DNA of 64,000 nt from VYFG01 sp965213885 (GCA_965213885.1 OZ243919.1:2790001-2854000); one strand, 5' to 3'; shown: positions 9,344 to 19,028, counted from the first letter of the stretch. The notes: generated by a model not told the origin, from the sequence alone. Made by a program: numbers and translations.

Positions 9344-10675
9344 TTACTCCGCCGTATCGCGATACGGTGCCCCTTCGCCGTAGGGGACGTTGATGCCCCC
9401 ATAGCGGCGTACCCGGACGTTACATTGCTCGGCATGGCCAATAAAACCTTCGAGCATGCAAAGACGTGACCCGTATTCGCCGACCAACGTCGCGGCTTCG
9501 TCGCTGACCACACGCTGATAGCTGTGGGTCTTGATGTATTTACCAACCCAAAGTCCACCTGTGTAACGGCCCGCCTTTTTGGTGGGAAGCGTATGATTCG
9601 TGCCGATCACCTTATCGCCATTGGCCACATTGGTGCGCGGGCCAAGGAACAGGGCACCATAGCTGTGCATGTGTTCCAGGAACCAATCGTCGCGGTCGGT
9701 CATCACCTGCACATGTTCCGAGGCGATGTCATTGGCCACGTCCAGCATCTCGTCATAGGTGTCACAGATAATCACCTCGCCATAGGTCTCCCAACTCACC
9801 CGCGCCGTATTGGCGGTGGGCAGAATCCCAAGGATGCGGTCGATTTCGGACATAGTGTCCTTAGCCAGTTTTTCGGAATTGGTCAGCAGGACGCAGGGGC
9901 TGTTGTAGCCATGCTCGGCCTGACCCAGAAGATCGGTGGCGCACAGTTCCGCGTCAGCCGCGCTCTCGCCCGCGATGACCATGGTTTCGGTTGGACCTGC
10001 AAACAAGTCTATGCCCACGCGGCCATAAAGCTGACGCTTGGCTTCGGCTACAAAGGCATTGCCGGGTCCAACAAGCATGTGTACCGGATCAATTGTTTCC
10101 GTACCAAGGGCCATCGCACCGATGGCCTGGATGCCGCCCATAACATAGATCTCATGCGCACCGCCCATCTTCATGGCCGCAATCACGCCGGGGTTTGGTT
10201 CACCTTTGAAGGGCGGTGTCGCCGCGATGATGCGCGGCACCTTGGCAACTTTGGCCGTAGCCACAGACATATGCGCCGAGGCAACCATGGGGAATTTCCC
10301 ACCCGGGATGTAGCAACCAACCGACTGCACCGGAATGTTGCGGTGGCCAAGGAAAACACCAGGCAGCGTTTCGACCTCGATATCCAGCATTGAGTCACGT
10401 TGGGCTTGCGCAAAGTTCACCACCTGGTCATGTGCAAACTGAATATCCGCCATCTCGCGGGTGGACACTTTGGAAGTGATCGCTTCGATCTCGCTGTCGC
10501 TGAGCCGGAAGGACGGCGGGGAATACTCGTCGAATTTCTCGCTCAGTTCGCGCACAACGGCGTCGCCACGTGTTTCAATGTCCTTGAGGATACCTTCGAC
10601 GACGGCGCGGGTTTTAGCGTCGTCTTCGGCACGCTCGTCCATCGACTTGCCTTGTTTGAGATACTTAATCGCCAT
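9344..10675 (-). CDS. Histidinol dehydrogenase-superfamily enzyme, HpsN-like (sulfopropanediol dehydrogenase-like)
   Basis: 443 residues, zinc-dependent NAD dehydrogenase of the HisD superfamily. Catalytic Glu320-His321 (IASEHVQ) and the zinc ligands Gln252, His255 (LLGQAEHG), Asp354 and His414 are all in place. Its setting, last gene of a sugar-type ABC importer operon with no other his gene, argues against histidine biosynthesis. The blocks GCYIPGGKFPMVASAHMSVA and LVGPGNAFVAEAKRQLYGRV resemble HpsN, which oxidises 2,3-dihydroxypropane-1-sulfonate to sulfolactate. The actual substrate, a sulfonated or plain polyol, is inference. The gap to the permease gene is 30 bases. Confidence 0.78.
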   Translation of the reverse strand: MAIKYLKQGKSMDERAEDDAKTRAVVEGILKDIETRGDAVVRELSEKFDEYSPPSFRLSDSEIEAITSKVSTREMADIQFAHDQVVNFAQAQRDSMLDIEVETLPGVFLGHRNIPVQSVGCYIPGGKFPMVASAHMSVATAKVAKVPRIIAATPPFKGEPNPGVIAAMKMGGAHEIYVMGGIQAIGAMALGTETIDPVHMLVGPGNAFVAEAKRQLYGRVGIDLFAGPTETMVIAGESAADAELCATDLLGQAEHGYNSPCVLLTNSEKLAKDTMSEIDRILGILPTANTARVSWETYGEVIICDTYDEMLDVANDIASEHVQVMTDRDDWFLEHMHSYGALFLGPRTNVANGDKVIGTNHTLPTKKAGRYTGGLWVGKYIKTHSYQRVVSDEAATLVGEYGSRLCMLEGFIGHAEQCNVRVRRYGGINVPYGEGAPYRDTAE

Positions 10676-10705
10676 GATTGCCTCCTTTTGTCTGGTGCGG
10701 CCAGG

Positions 10706-11674
10706 TCAGGCCTTTTGAGCCCGCGCAAACAGGGCTGCCGCGAAGATGATGATGATGCCTTTGATTATCATCTGCGCCTGCACCGGCAGGCCCAGAATGA
10801 TCACGATGTTGAATATCAGAACGAGGATCAGCGTGCCTGCGACCGCCCCCCAAAGGTTCCCCGACCCGCCGCTGAGGGCAATGCCGCCAATGACGCAGGC
10901 TACGATGGCGTCCAGCTCGTACCCACGTCCGACCCAGTTATCGACCGTGCCGACAAAGCCGACGAGGAACAGGCCCGCGATACCAGCCATGACCGAACAG
11001 ATCACATAGCAGAAGATGATCGTGCGGTCCGACCGGATGCCAACCAGATCGGCCGCCACCGGGTTGCCACCGGTGATGTAGATCTTGCGCCCAAAGCTCG
11101 ATTTGTGAAGCAGCCAGGCGAGCACGGCAAAGCATAAAGCGAACGCGATGACGTTGAAAGGAATGCCAAGAATGCGGCCCGCCCCGAGAAAGCGGAACCC
11201 GTCCGGCAGAGAGCCCGAAGGCGAACCTTGTGTGTAGTAAAAGCGGATACCCTGCAGAACGATCATCATCGCCAACGTGGCCAGAAACGGCGACACGTTG
11301 CGTTTGGTGATCAAAAGGCCGTTGATCAACCCGACCATCGCAGAGACCACAAAGGCAGCGACAAAGATCACCGGGATCATCACGTCTGATGTGGCGTTGA
11401 ATGCGGTTGCCAGCACGGCAACGCTGGCCATCAAGGACGCGACCGACAGATCAAGCCCTCTCACCAGGATCACAAATGCCTGCCCGAGGACGACCAGAGC
11501 CAATGGCGCGGCCTGCGTGAGGATATCCTGCACGTTGTTCGGCGACAGGAAAGAGGGTTGCACTGCAGTTGCCATTGCAACAAGGGCGACAAGGGCAATT
11601 GGAACTACAAAGGGTTTCAGTCGCGACATCAACGTCATCTCCGGCCCTGTGGCTTTCGCACTTACCGCGCTCAT
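10706..11674 (-). CDS. Ribose-type ABC transporter permease (second of two)
   Basis: 322-residue inner-membrane permease of the RbsC/BPD_transp_2 family with about ten hydrophobic segments. The family signature is visible as ILVRGLDLSVASLMASVAVL and, in the C-terminal half, CVIGGIALSGGSGNLWGAVA. The ATG at 11674 overlaps the stop of the upstream permease (ATGA), so the 22 additional codons upstream are not used. The two permeases presumably form a heterodimer channel for the same substrate. Confidence 0.88.
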   Translation of the reverse strand: MSAVSAKATGPEMTLMSRLKPFVVPIALVALVAMATAVQPSFLSPNNVQDILTQAAPLALVVLGQAFVILVRGLDLSVASLMASVAVLATAFNATSDVMIPVIFVAAFVVSAMVGLINGLLITKRNVSPFLATLAMMIVLQGIRFYYTQGSPSGSLPDGFRFLGAGRILGIPFNVIAFALCFAVLAWLLHKSSFGRKIYITGGNPVAADLVGIRSDRTIIFCYVICSVMAGIAGLFLVGFVGTVDNWVGRGYELDAIVACVIGGIALSGGSGNLWGAVAGTLILVLIFNIVIILGLPVQAQMIIKGIIIIFAAALFARAQKA

Positions 11675-12651
11675 AGCTTCTTCCCCTTGTTGACGTAAAT
11701 AGAGACCGCGAAAATGATGATCAGGCCTTGGATTACCCACTGGATGAAGGTCGAAACATTCATGTAATTCAGCAGGTTGCTCAGCAGCGAAATCAAGAAG
11801 ACCCCCATGAGAACGCCAAGGACGTTTCCTTTGCCGCCGCCCAGCAGCAGCCCCCCCAGGATAACCGGCGTGATCGAGGCCAGCGTGATCGGATCGCCTA
11901 CCCTCGGATCACCAATGCCTGTGCGGCTGACGTAATAAGCTCCGGCCAATGCCGCGAAGAATCCGCTTGCGGAGTACGCCATCAGGATGATGCGGTTGCT
12001 GCGGATGCCCGTCAGGCGTGCGGCTTCGGGATTGCCGCCGACGGCGTAGAACGATCGTCCTGTTCCCGTGTACCGTAGCGCCCACCAAACCAGCGCGAAA
12101 CACAGCAGCATCACCAGGCCAGAGATCGGTAAGACTCCGAACAGACGACCATAGGCAAACTCTTCGAACCAGAACGGTACACTCCCGGTGGGTTGCAGCG
12201 TGAAAATCAGCACAGCCCCTTGTAAAATGGAGGCCGTTCCTAGCGTCACAATCAACGGGTGCACCCCGGTTTTGATCGTAATGTAACCGTTAATAAATCC
12301 GATCCCCGTGCCGAACAATAGGGCTCCAAAGATCATGGGGATCATGAGCACGGGGTGAATTTCAACGACGCTGGCCATCAAGACTGTGGAAGCCGTCACA
12401 ATTGCGCCTATCGACAGATCAATGCCGCCGACGATGACCACAAGCGATTGACCCAGGCTGGCAAACCCCAAGGCCGCCGCCTGTTCCAGCACGTTCGAGA
12501 AATTGCGAATAGTCCCAAAGCGGTCGCTTAGCACGAAGCCCGCAACCACAACGGCCGTTAAAAGAACAATGACAATGGTCATTGCCGGGTCGATTGGCAA
12601 TCGCCTTGACCGTTTATGTGTGTCTGTCTGCGTTATGATCTTACTCCCCAA
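11671..12651 (-). CDS. Ribose-type ABC transporter permease (first of two)
   Basis: 326 residues, RbsC-like, with a cytoplasmic basic N-terminus (THKRSRRLP) followed by multiple membrane helices. Signature segments are VIVGGIDLSIGAIVTASTVL and PVILGGLLLGGGKGNVLGVL. It starts 10 bases after the ATPase gene stop and overlaps the next permease by four bases. Using two different permease genes instead of one homodimeric RbsC is common in importers for less usual sugars or polyols. Confidence 0.88.
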   Translation of the reverse strand: MGSKIITQTDTHKRSRRLPIDPAMTIVIVLLTAVVVAGFVLSDRFGTIRNFSNVLEQAAALGFASLGQSLVVIVGGIDLSIGAIVTASTVLMASVVEIHPVLMIPMIFGALLFGTGIGFINGYITIKTGVHPLIVTLGTASILQGAVLIFTLQPTGSVPFWFEEFAYGRLFGVLPISGLVMLLCFALVWWALRYTGTGRSFYAVGGNPEAARLTGIRSNRIILMAYSASGFFAALAGAYYVSRTGIGDPRVGDPITLASITPVILGGLLLGGGKGNVLGVLMGVFLISLLSNLLNYMNVSTFIQWVIQGLIIIFAVSIYVNKGKKL

Positions 12652-12661
12652 GATCGCAGCG

Positions 12662-14161
12662 TCAGGCGGCCACGCCGTCGGCGCTGGCCGTCGCGTGCTG
12701 CATGATCGCTTCTTCGTTGATGTCGTTACCCGTGACCTCGCCCGCGATGACCCCCTCGCGCATCACAAGCACGCGAGTGCACAGGCCCACAACTTCGGGC
12801 AGTTCGGACGAGATCACGAGAACGCAGATGCCTTCATCCGCGAGCTTGCGAATGATCTCGTAGATTTCCACCTTTGCCCCCACATCAACACCGCGAGTTG
12901 GCTCATCGAGTATCAACACACGGCGACAGGCCCGTGCCCAACGGCCAAACAGGATTTTTTGTTGGTTGCCGCCTGATAGTTGGTTGACGCCGTATTTCGG
13001 GCCAGGAATGGCGATGCGGAATCGCTCGATCTCTTCTTCGGCGGCCAGGGCTTCTTGTGTGCGATCCAAGCCCCAGGTCGTAGTGAATTCGGGCAAGACC
13101 GGTGCCGAGACATTGGCCGCCATGTCTAGAAGCATCATCAGGCCTTCGCCTTTGCGGTCTTCGGTCAGAAAGCCGAGCCCATGGTCAATGCTGTCGCGTG
13201 GTGCGGGCGTATTGTAAGCCTCTCCACCCAGCGTCACAGAACCGGCTGTCCGCGGGAGCGAGCCATAAATTGCATGCGCCACTTCCGAGCGGCCTGCGCC
13301 TACGAGCCCCGCGATGCCTAGGATTTCGCCCGCATATAGATCAAAGGACACATCGTGGACTTTTGGGGGTGCCTTAAGATCTCGAACCTTCAGGACCGGC
13401 ACCGCATCATGCGGGGGGACAATTTTCCGTGGGAAGATGTCTTCAAGCTTGCGCCCGACCATCATCGCAACAAGCTGGTCCCGGTCGAGATCGACGGTTT
13501 CGCGTGTTCCCACATAATGCCCGTCTTTCAGAACAGTCACCCGGTCGGCGATTTGGAAGATTTCTTCCAGACGGTGAGAAATGTAGATGATGCACACGCC
13601 CTCGTCGCGCAGCCGTTGGATGCGGTCAAACAAAAGCTCAGCCTCGCGGCCCGAGATCACAGCCGTGGGCTCATCCAGAACCAGGAGCTTGGTGTCCCCG
13701 ACAAGCGCCTTGGCAATCTCGACCATCTGCTGGTCTGCCACGCTCAGGTCTTTGATCAAGGCGCGCGGGTCAAGATGGTGGCCAAGACGGCCGAGGATGT
13801 CATTGGCCTGGACGTACATCTTGCGGTAATCGATCATGCCGAACCGGGTCTTTGGCGTCTCGCCGATAAAGATGTTCTCGGCCACCGTCATTTCGGGAAA
13901 GAGCATCAACTCCTGATAGATGATATGGATGCCCGCGTCTTTGGCCTCTTTCGGCGCGGCCCATTTGCGCTTTTGTCCATCGAAGTGGATCGTCCCTTCT
14001 TCTGGGATATATGCGCCCGCCATCGTCTTGATCAGCGTGGATTTTCCTGCCCCGTTTTCGCCCAGGAGCGCGTGGATCTCGCCGGCTTTGGCCTCGAAAA
14101 ACACACCGTCAAGGGATTTGACGCCGGGAAAGACCTTGGTGATACCGTCAAGACGGATCAT
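12662..14161 (-). CDS. Ribose-type ABC transporter ATP-binding protein (two ATPase domains)
   Basis: About 499 residues, RbsA-like, two ABC domains in tandem. The first has Walker A GENGAGKST, Q-loop YQELMLFPEM, signature LSVADQQ and Walker B LLVLDEPTAV. The second has GLVGAGRSE in place of a normal Walker A, LSGGNQQK and LILDEPTRGVDVG, the usual asymmetry of this family. The ATG at 14161 is preferred because GAGGTG lies just upstream; four codons of open frame precede it. It powers the two downstream permeases. Confidence 0.9.
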   Translation of the reverse strand: MIRLDGITKVFPGVKSLDGVFFEAKAGEIHALLGENGAGKSTLIKTMAGAYIPEEGTIHFDGQKRKWAAPKEAKDAGIHIIYQELMLFPEMTVAENIFIGETPKTRFGMIDYRKMYVQANDILGRLGHHLDPRALIKDLSVADQQMVEIAKALVGDTKLLVLDEPTAVISGREAELLFDRIQRLRDEGVCIIYISHRLEEIFQIADRVTVLKDGHYVGTRETVDLDRDQLVAMMVGRKLEDIFPRKIVPPHDAVPVLKVRDLKAPPKVHDVSFDLYAGEILGIAGLVGAGRSEVAHAIYGSLPRTAGSVTLGGEAYNTPAPRDSIDHGLGFLTEDRKGEGLMMLLDMAANVSAPVLPEFTTTWGLDRTQEALAAEEEIERFRIAIPGPKYGVNQLSGGNQQKILFGRWARACRRVLILDEPTRGVDVGAKVEIYEIIRKLADEGICVLVISSELPEVVGLCTRVLVMREGVIAGEVTGNDINEEAIMQHATASADGVAA

Positions 14162-14206
14162 CAGACACCTCATTTACGTACGTTGCAGTAAACGGGGGGA
14201 GTGGGT

Positions 14207-14240
14207 GCTCTGGCCCGCTTCAGGAATTGCGGACCAGAGC
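14207..14240 (-). other. Intercistronic stem-loop after the binding-protein gene
   Basis: GCTCTGG at 14207-14213 pairs with CCAGAGC at 14234-14240, extended by an imperfect CCGC/GCGG inner stem. It sits between the binding-protein gene and the ATPase gene on the transcribed minus strand without a following U-run. Such structures usually stabilise the 3' end of the abundant binding-protein mRNA in ABC operons; that role is inferred. Confidence 0.5.
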
Positions 14241-14260
14241 GATGCGTCGGGAGAAGACGC

Positions 14261-15397
14261 TTAGTTTGGCAGTTCAACCGAGAAGGTCGCCGGATCGTAA
14301 TCCGGAATGCCGCTTCCCATGATCAACTCGCCTGGCAAGTCCATGGCGACGTAGTCAGACAACATCACATCAGCAGAGATAGACCGGGTCTCGTGACCTT
14401 CAGATATGACGACTTGGAAGTTCACGTCAAGACGCTGTGGAACCGGCGTTCCTTGCAGAACATCCATGGCCAGGTTCACCGATGCCGCACCGATGGAGGG
14501 TGTGTAGTCGATGCCCGCGAAGGGGAAGCCATGCTCTTGGGCAAGCTGGTACATGCCGTTCAGGTCACCGCCAGTGTGCGGCGGGATATCGGCACCTAAG
14601 ACGCCCGCTCCCAGAAACGCTTCGACCGAGCCAGACCCTTGCAGGCCGGAATCTGCCCATACACCGTTGATGGTGTCAGCACCTTCACGCTGAATGACGG
14701 CTGCCATGATCTGACGCCCATTTGCCGGGCTCCAGCCGGTGTACTGAGTGTCGACGATTTCGATGCCGGGGAACTGCGCGAATACTTCTCTTGCTGCTTG
14801 CAGACGCATTTCAGCGGGGCTGGCACCGGCCAGACCGGGCAGCAACACGATACGGCCCTCACCGTTCAGCGTTTCGGCCATCCATGTAGCGCTCATCCGG
14901 GCCAGAGCCGTGTCGGACGCGGTCACAAAGCTTACAAAGCTTGAGTCGCTTTCAACCCGGCGGGCCACGGTGACAACCGGCGTGCCGCGGCGCATGGCAC
15001 GGCCCAGGATCGGGTCCAGCGCGTCAGCGGTTGCTGGGTTCACGATCAGGATATCGATGTCTTGTTCCAGCAAGTCCTGAATATCCGAGATTTGCTTAGT
15101 GGGATCGCCGTTTGCGTCCGTTACAATGAATTTCTCAATCATGTCAGCATTTTGAGACACGCCGTACTGAACGGAGTGGTAGAAGGTGCCGAGCCAGCCG
15201 TCGCCCTGCGACGCATTTGAAAACCCGACGGTGAAGGGGCCTTCGCCAGCGAATTCGCTGGTGTCGACGACTTCGTTGAAGTTCGGGTTCCACAAGAACG
15301 TGCGCGGCAGGCCCTGATATCCTTCGTCCGCAAGCGCCACGGCCGGAGCAATGGCCAACGCTGCGGCGAGCGCGAATTGAGTAAGTTTGGTCTTCAT
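14261..15397 (-). CDS. Sugar-type ABC transporter periplasmic substrate-binding protein
   Basis: 378 residues with a clear signal peptide (MKTKLTQFALAAALAIAPAVALA, cleavage near 23). The mature part is a type I periplasmic binding fold of the RbsB class: FTVGFSNASQGDGWLGTF, the DIDILIVNPATADALDPIL helix-strand unit, and a late GVWADSG strand. The extra segment before FTVGFS (LPRTFLWNPNFNEVVD) is unusual for simple ribose-binding proteins and hints at a larger or non-ribose ligand. It delivers substrate to the importer encoded just downstream; 62 bases separate it from the TPP enzyme gene. Confidence 0.88.
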   Translation of the reverse strand: MKTKLTQFALAAALAIAPAVALADEGYQGLPRTFLWNPNFNEVVDTSEFAGEGPFTVGFSNASQGDGWLGTFYHSVQYGVSQNADMIEKFIVTDANGDPTKQISDIQDLLEQDIDILIVNPATADALDPILGRAMRRGTPVVTVARRVESDSSFVSFVTASDTALARMSATWMAETLNGEGRIVLLPGLAGASPAEMRLQAAREVFAQFPGIEIVDTQYTGWSPANGRQIMAAVIQREGADTINGVWADSGLQGSGSVEAFLGAGVLGADIPPHTGGDLNGMYQLAQEHGFPFAGIDYTPSIGAASVNLAMDVLQGTPVPQRLDVNFQVVISEGHETRSISADVMLSDYVAMDLPGELIMGSGIPDYDPATFSVELPN

Positions 15398-15459
15398 GTC
15401 GATCCTCCCCGAGATCTGTCTTTGGTGTTAGTTGGAAGTTAGGTGGATGTCTGGTGCAG

Positions 15460-17322
15460 TCAGCCGACAGCACCTTCCGCTTTCACGATATTGACGCCGG
15501 ACGTATCGCCACCTTGATGCTGCTCGGCCGCCAAGCCCGCGGCGTAGTCGTCTTTCACACCCTGTGGTGCCGTCGGCACAGGCGGGAAGTCCCACCAGCC
15601 CACAACGTTCGAAGCTGCAATCGAAACATCCCGCGTGATAGGCACTTCGACCAGTGCCGGGCCACCGCATTCAAGTGCTGCCTTGATGGTCGATCCGATT
15701 TCGTCAACCCGCTGGACCTGAGTCGCAAAATCAATGCCAAACGATTTCGCTAAGGCCGGAAATTGCACCGAATAGGGCTCAGAATTGTCGCCATGGCTGG
15801 AGAATTCCGAAATGATGTTGCGACCCATCAGCGCATCCTGACCATCCCGGATCGAGATATATCCCGAGTTGTTGAGCACCAGGAAAACCACGGGGATACT
15901 GTACTGCACGCAGGTGGCAAGCTCTTGCATGCACATTATGAAATCACCATCACCGATGATGCAGACAACGGGTGCCTCGGGCTTGGCCAGCTTCGCGCCG
16001 ATGGCTGCAGGCAAGGCAAAACCCATGGGCGAATAGCTACCCGGCGTAATGTGGGTGCGCGGCTCGTAAATAGGGAAATCCTGCTTGGTTGAACTTTGCG
16101 GGTGGCCAGATCCCACAGTCACGATCCCGTTGCGCGGCAGCACTTTGCGTAGCTCGCGCAGCGTGGTCAGCATGGTTGTCGGGATCTTGTTATGTGAGCG
16201 GCGCGGTTCCATGATCTCATCCCATTCCGCCCAGAGCCTGACCAAACGGTCGTGATGGGCTGAACGCTTTTCATACGCCTTACGCGCCTGTTCGTCTGAA
16301 ATCCCTGCGTTCATATCTTCAAGCGCCAGCGAGATGTCGGCGACAATGCCAACCTCGACGGGATAGTTCTTGCCGATCTCGCGCGGGTCAATGTCCACAT
16401 GGACCAGCTTGCTGTCCGGGATCGAGAAGCTAACGCCCTTGCGCCAGGATGATGCTGACCAGTCGGTGAACTTGCAGCCCAGCGACATGACGACGTCCGC
16501 TTCACTGGCGAGTGTGTTGCCAGTCAGAGAACCAGGCCAGCCGACCGTGCCCGCGTTCATTGGGTGATCCTCGGGCAGCGCGCCCTTGCCGTTCCAAGTG
16601 AAGACCACCGGAATACCTAGACGCTCGACAATCGTCTTTAGGGCGGAGCCTGCATTCGACGTAATCGCGCCACCACCCGCGACAATGCAAGGCCGCTCAG
16701 CGCTTAGCAGGAGCCTGATGGCCGCTTCAATGGCCAGGCTATCGGCGCGTTGACGGCCGGTTGGCAACCGCTTGGACAAATCCTGAAAATCAATGTCGGT
16801 CTCGGCCGATTGCACATCAAGTGGAATATCGATATGGACGGGTCCAGGGCGGCCCGTGGTCATCGCGTTAAACGCGCGGTGCATGATAAATGCAGCGCTG
16901 TCGGCACTAATCATGTCAAAATTGCGCTTGGTGACATGCTGGGTGACTTGGGTAAAATCTGGCGCGTTCTCGCGGTCCATTTCCTGCATCACGCCATGGC
17001 CACGCATATGTGTCGAGGCGGAGCCCGTCAGCAATAGCAAGGCGGTGGAATCGCAATGTGCGTTGGCTAGACCCATGACTGTGTTCGCGGCCCCGGGTCC
17101 GATCGACGTGCAGGCGGCAATAGGGCTTCCTGTCACGCGGTAATGGGCATCTGCGATGTGAACAGCGGCCTGTTCATGCATCGTCTGCACAACCGGTATG
17201 TCAGTGCCTTCGTCATTGAACGCATCAAGGAGGTTCCAATTTCCGTGTCCCGGCAACCCGGTGATGTAGGGTACGCCGTACGCTTTCAACGCACGTCCGA
17301 TGAGATGTCCAACCGTTTTCAT
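15460..17322 (-). CDS. Thiamine diphosphate-dependent enzyme, acetolactate synthase-like
   Basis: 620 residues with the three-domain layout of the acetohydroxyacid synthase/benzoylformate decarboxylase group. The catalytic Glu50 is in QTMHEQAAVHIA, a central Rossmann-like domain spans about 195-340, and the C-terminal TPP/Mg motif runs from GDG at 457-459 to NN at 484-485 (LVLNNSGY). There is no regulatory-subunit gene nearby and it is first in a catabolic operon, so branched-chain amino acid synthesis is unlikely. A C-C lyase or carboligase on the product of the HpsN-like enzyme is the natural guess. It is not obviously Xsc. The start ATG lies 20 bases from a palindromic operator candidate. 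Confidence 0.8.
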   Translation of the reverse strand: MKTVGHLIGRALKAYGVPYITGLPGHGNWNLLDAFNDEGTDIPVVQTMHEQAAVHIADAHYRVTGSPIAACTSIGPGAANTVMGLANAHCDSTALLLLTGSASTHMRGHGVMQEMDRENAPDFTQVTQHVTKRNFDMISADSAAFIMHRAFNAMTTGRPGPVHIDIPLDVQSAETDIDFQDLSKRLPTGRQRADSLAIEAAIRLLLSAERPCIVAGGGAITSNAGSALKTIVERLGIPVVFTWNGKGALPEDHPMNAGTVGWPGSLTGNTLASEADVVMSLGCKFTDWSASSWRKGVSFSIPDSKLVHVDIDPREIGKNYPVEVGIVADISLALEDMNAGISDEQARKAYEKRSAHHDRLVRLWAEWDEIMEPRRSHNKIPTTMLTTLRELRKVLPRNGIVTVGSGHPQSSTKQDFPIYEPRTHITPGSYSPMGFALPAAIGAKLAKPEAPVVCIIGDGDFIMCMQELATCVQYSIPVVFLVLNNSGYISIRDGQDALMGRNIISEFSSHGDNSEPYSVQFPALAKSFGIDFATQVQRVDEIGSTIKAALECGGPALVEVPITRDVSIAASNVVGWWDFPPVPTAPQGVKDDYAAGLAAEQHQGGDTSGVNIVKAEGAVG

Positions 17323-17341
17323 CCTGCAATTTCCTCTCTAC

Positions 17342-17349
17342 TTGCGCAA
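17342..17349. promoter_or_regulatory. Candidate LacI-family operator of the TPP/ABC operon
   Basis: TTGCGCAA is a perfect CG-centred palindrome 20 bases upstream of the first gene of the minus-strand operon. LacI-family proteins typically bind CG-centred palindromes of this form. The same core with one change, TTGCGTAA, lies before the lacI gene. A repressor bound here would cover the start region. Confidence 0.55.
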
Positions 17350-17499
17350 TCTTCCCGGAAATATGCCGCAAGAACTATGGTTCTGTCAACTACTTTCGGG
17401 AATATCGCCAGGGCTAATCGGAACTTCACGGAGCAAACATCCCGGATTTTCTCTCCAACCCATTGAATTTCCGGAGTTTTCAGGCAATACAGCGTGATT

Positions 17500-17787
17500 T
17501 CAACCTGTCACGCTTATGGGAACAGTTTGATCGGGATTAACCTCCAGAAGTTCGAACGCCCGGCGCTGCAGCCCGGTCCGCCGGGTCACGACCGGCATCC
17601 CAGCCCCGTCCGTGCCGGGCAGGCGGACAGTGTTCACCACCACGTCGGACAGATCGTCGAGCAGGGTGCGGATCTTCTCCACCTGGGATGCCACCGTGGT
17701 CGGATCCCTGGTGTTGCCGGCAAACAGCTCCACCGCCACCGGGCAGCCCCCGGAACCGCACAGCAGACCATTGCGGTAGGGAACCCC
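17500..17787 (-). pseudogene. IS1634-type transposase remnant with internal deletion
   Basis: The text YRNGLLCGSGGCPVAVELF and NTRDPTTVASQVEKIRTLL is a hallmark block of IS1634/IS4-superfamily transposases. After about 45 residues it jumps to the C-terminal end of the same family (QRRAFELLEVNPDQTVPI), so a central part including catalytic residues has been deleted. The upstream half is interrupted by the group II intron remnant. Confidence 0.7.
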
Positions 17788-17807
17788 ATTGCTGGGGCCC
17801 CCCCGCC

Positions 17808-17841
17808 CAGATCCGGACGTGCCCGTTAAGGCATCCGGCTC
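17808..17841 (-). ncRNA. Group II intron domain V (mutated)
   Basis: On the minus strand GAGCCGGATG begins a 34-base hairpin closed by CGTCCGGATCTG, with a TTAA loop region, the layout of catalytic domain V including the AGC triad. The 3' strand reads CGGATC where the family normally has CGGTTC, so the triad G faces A instead of forming the usual G-U wobble. That suggests loss of catalytic function. Confidence 0.6.
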
Positions 17842-18756
17842 CTCCCTTGGGTAGCACTTCCACCTGCTCTGACGGCAAAGCGTTGGTTCGGCCACGGGTG
17901 CCTGATTTCCAGCTTGGGCCAGTGTTGCTCCGTTAGGCGCGTGATGTCGACCCAATGGAAGCGGTCCTTTTGCGACCTGCGACGCAGAAACATGAGCCAC
18001 ATCCGCTTCAGACGTCGGACAAACCGTTGCAGATACCGGTAAGGGGTTGGGACGGCATAGTAGTTCAACCATCCATTCAACACCCTTCCCAGCCACCTCG
18101 CCGTGTCCTCCACATTCCCATGCATACGTCTGCGTAGCACCTCCCTGATCCGTTTCAGCGTGCGTACCATCCGCTTCGCCACCGGCTTGCGTCCCAGTTG
18201 GAAACACCCCCTCTCCCTGTCCTTCGTGCAATAGTGCGTGAAGCCCAGAAAGTCGAAGGTCTCCGGTTTGCCCTCTCCCCGCCATCGGCGGTTCTCACGG
18301 GCAAACCGCCCGAACTCGATGAGCCGGGTCTTGTCAGGATGCAAGGCCGGCTCAAAGCTTCCAAACCGCTCGCTGACCGCGTCCAGAAAACGCTCCGCGT
18401 CCCGCTTGTACTGAAAACCCACCACGAAGTCATCGGCGTACCGCACGATGATCGTGTCGCCGCTGGTCTCGCGGCTGCGCCACTTCCTCTTTCTTCAATT
18501 CGAAGTACGCCCAGCGATGCGCATCCACAGTGACATGGTGGAGAAGCGCCGTCAGACGCTCCCGTTGTACAAATTGCCGTATCCGGTCCGCCGCCTGTGT
18601 CACGCTTCCCCGGTCCTGTGCCCGGCGCGTGCCTTGGCTTCCCGAATTCCCCTCGGGTACGGCCCTTCGCTCCACCAACTCCGCCAGGGCTCGCGCCCCC
18701 TTGTTCGCCGGCTTCTCAGCTACTATGGCCGTATCTGACTTCTTCATGCCGTACAT
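17826..18756 (-). pseudogene. Group II intron reverse transcriptase/maturase, internally deleted
   Basis: Two pieces in different frames. 18756 to about 18480 gives the N-terminal leader (MYGMKKSDTAIVAEKPANKG, then RLTALLHHVTVDAHRWAYFE). 18446 to 17826 gives the C-terminal half beginning at the active-site motif MRYADDFVVGF and running through the maturase domain (GFTHYCTKDRERG, WLGRVLNGWLNYYAVP). The finger region of the polymerase between them is missing, with a frame change at the junction near 18450-18480. The protein is non-functional. Confidence 0.78.
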
Positions 18757-19028
18757 CTTCGGTTACGGTTTACCCTTTCCTCCGCGATCCCGCCACGACA
18801 GCGCGATCGCATGCAGACCTCCCAGGTCCCGGTGCAGTGCGTACGTGCGTGCCTGGGTTCTCGGACACCGCGGGATTCCGACCCCCTCGCCAACTCGGCG
18901 GGCCGGATGCTGCCTTCGGCCAGCGTGATCACCTCGGCATCCCGGATCATGACCTTTTCGGTGCCCATTAGCCCCGCCCACACGCGCCCCTGTCAACGCT
19001 TAGCCACCGCCCTCGCGAGCGACGGCCC

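Larger units (their letters stand above)
17788..18991 (-). mobile_element. Group II intron remnant (limits approximate)
   Basis: Minus-strand bacterial group II intron containing a decayed maturase and a recognisable domain V near its 3' end. The 3' end is set where the transposase reading resumes (after CCCTAC). The 5' end is a guess at a GTGTGGGCGG sequence near 18991, which resembles the GUGYG start. The maturase has lost its middle, so the element cannot move by itself. Confidence 0.6.

Noticed and set aside
9344..10675. hisD of histidine biosynthesis
   Set aside because: Catalytic residues fit, but the operon is an importer/catabolic cassette with no other his gene, and sequence blocks are closer to HpsN-type enzymes.
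15460..17322. ilvB acetolactate synthase or xsc sulfoacetaldehyde acetyltransferase
   Set aside because: No ilvN-type subunit gene and the wrong setting for ilvB; the N-terminal text does not look like Xsc as I remember it.
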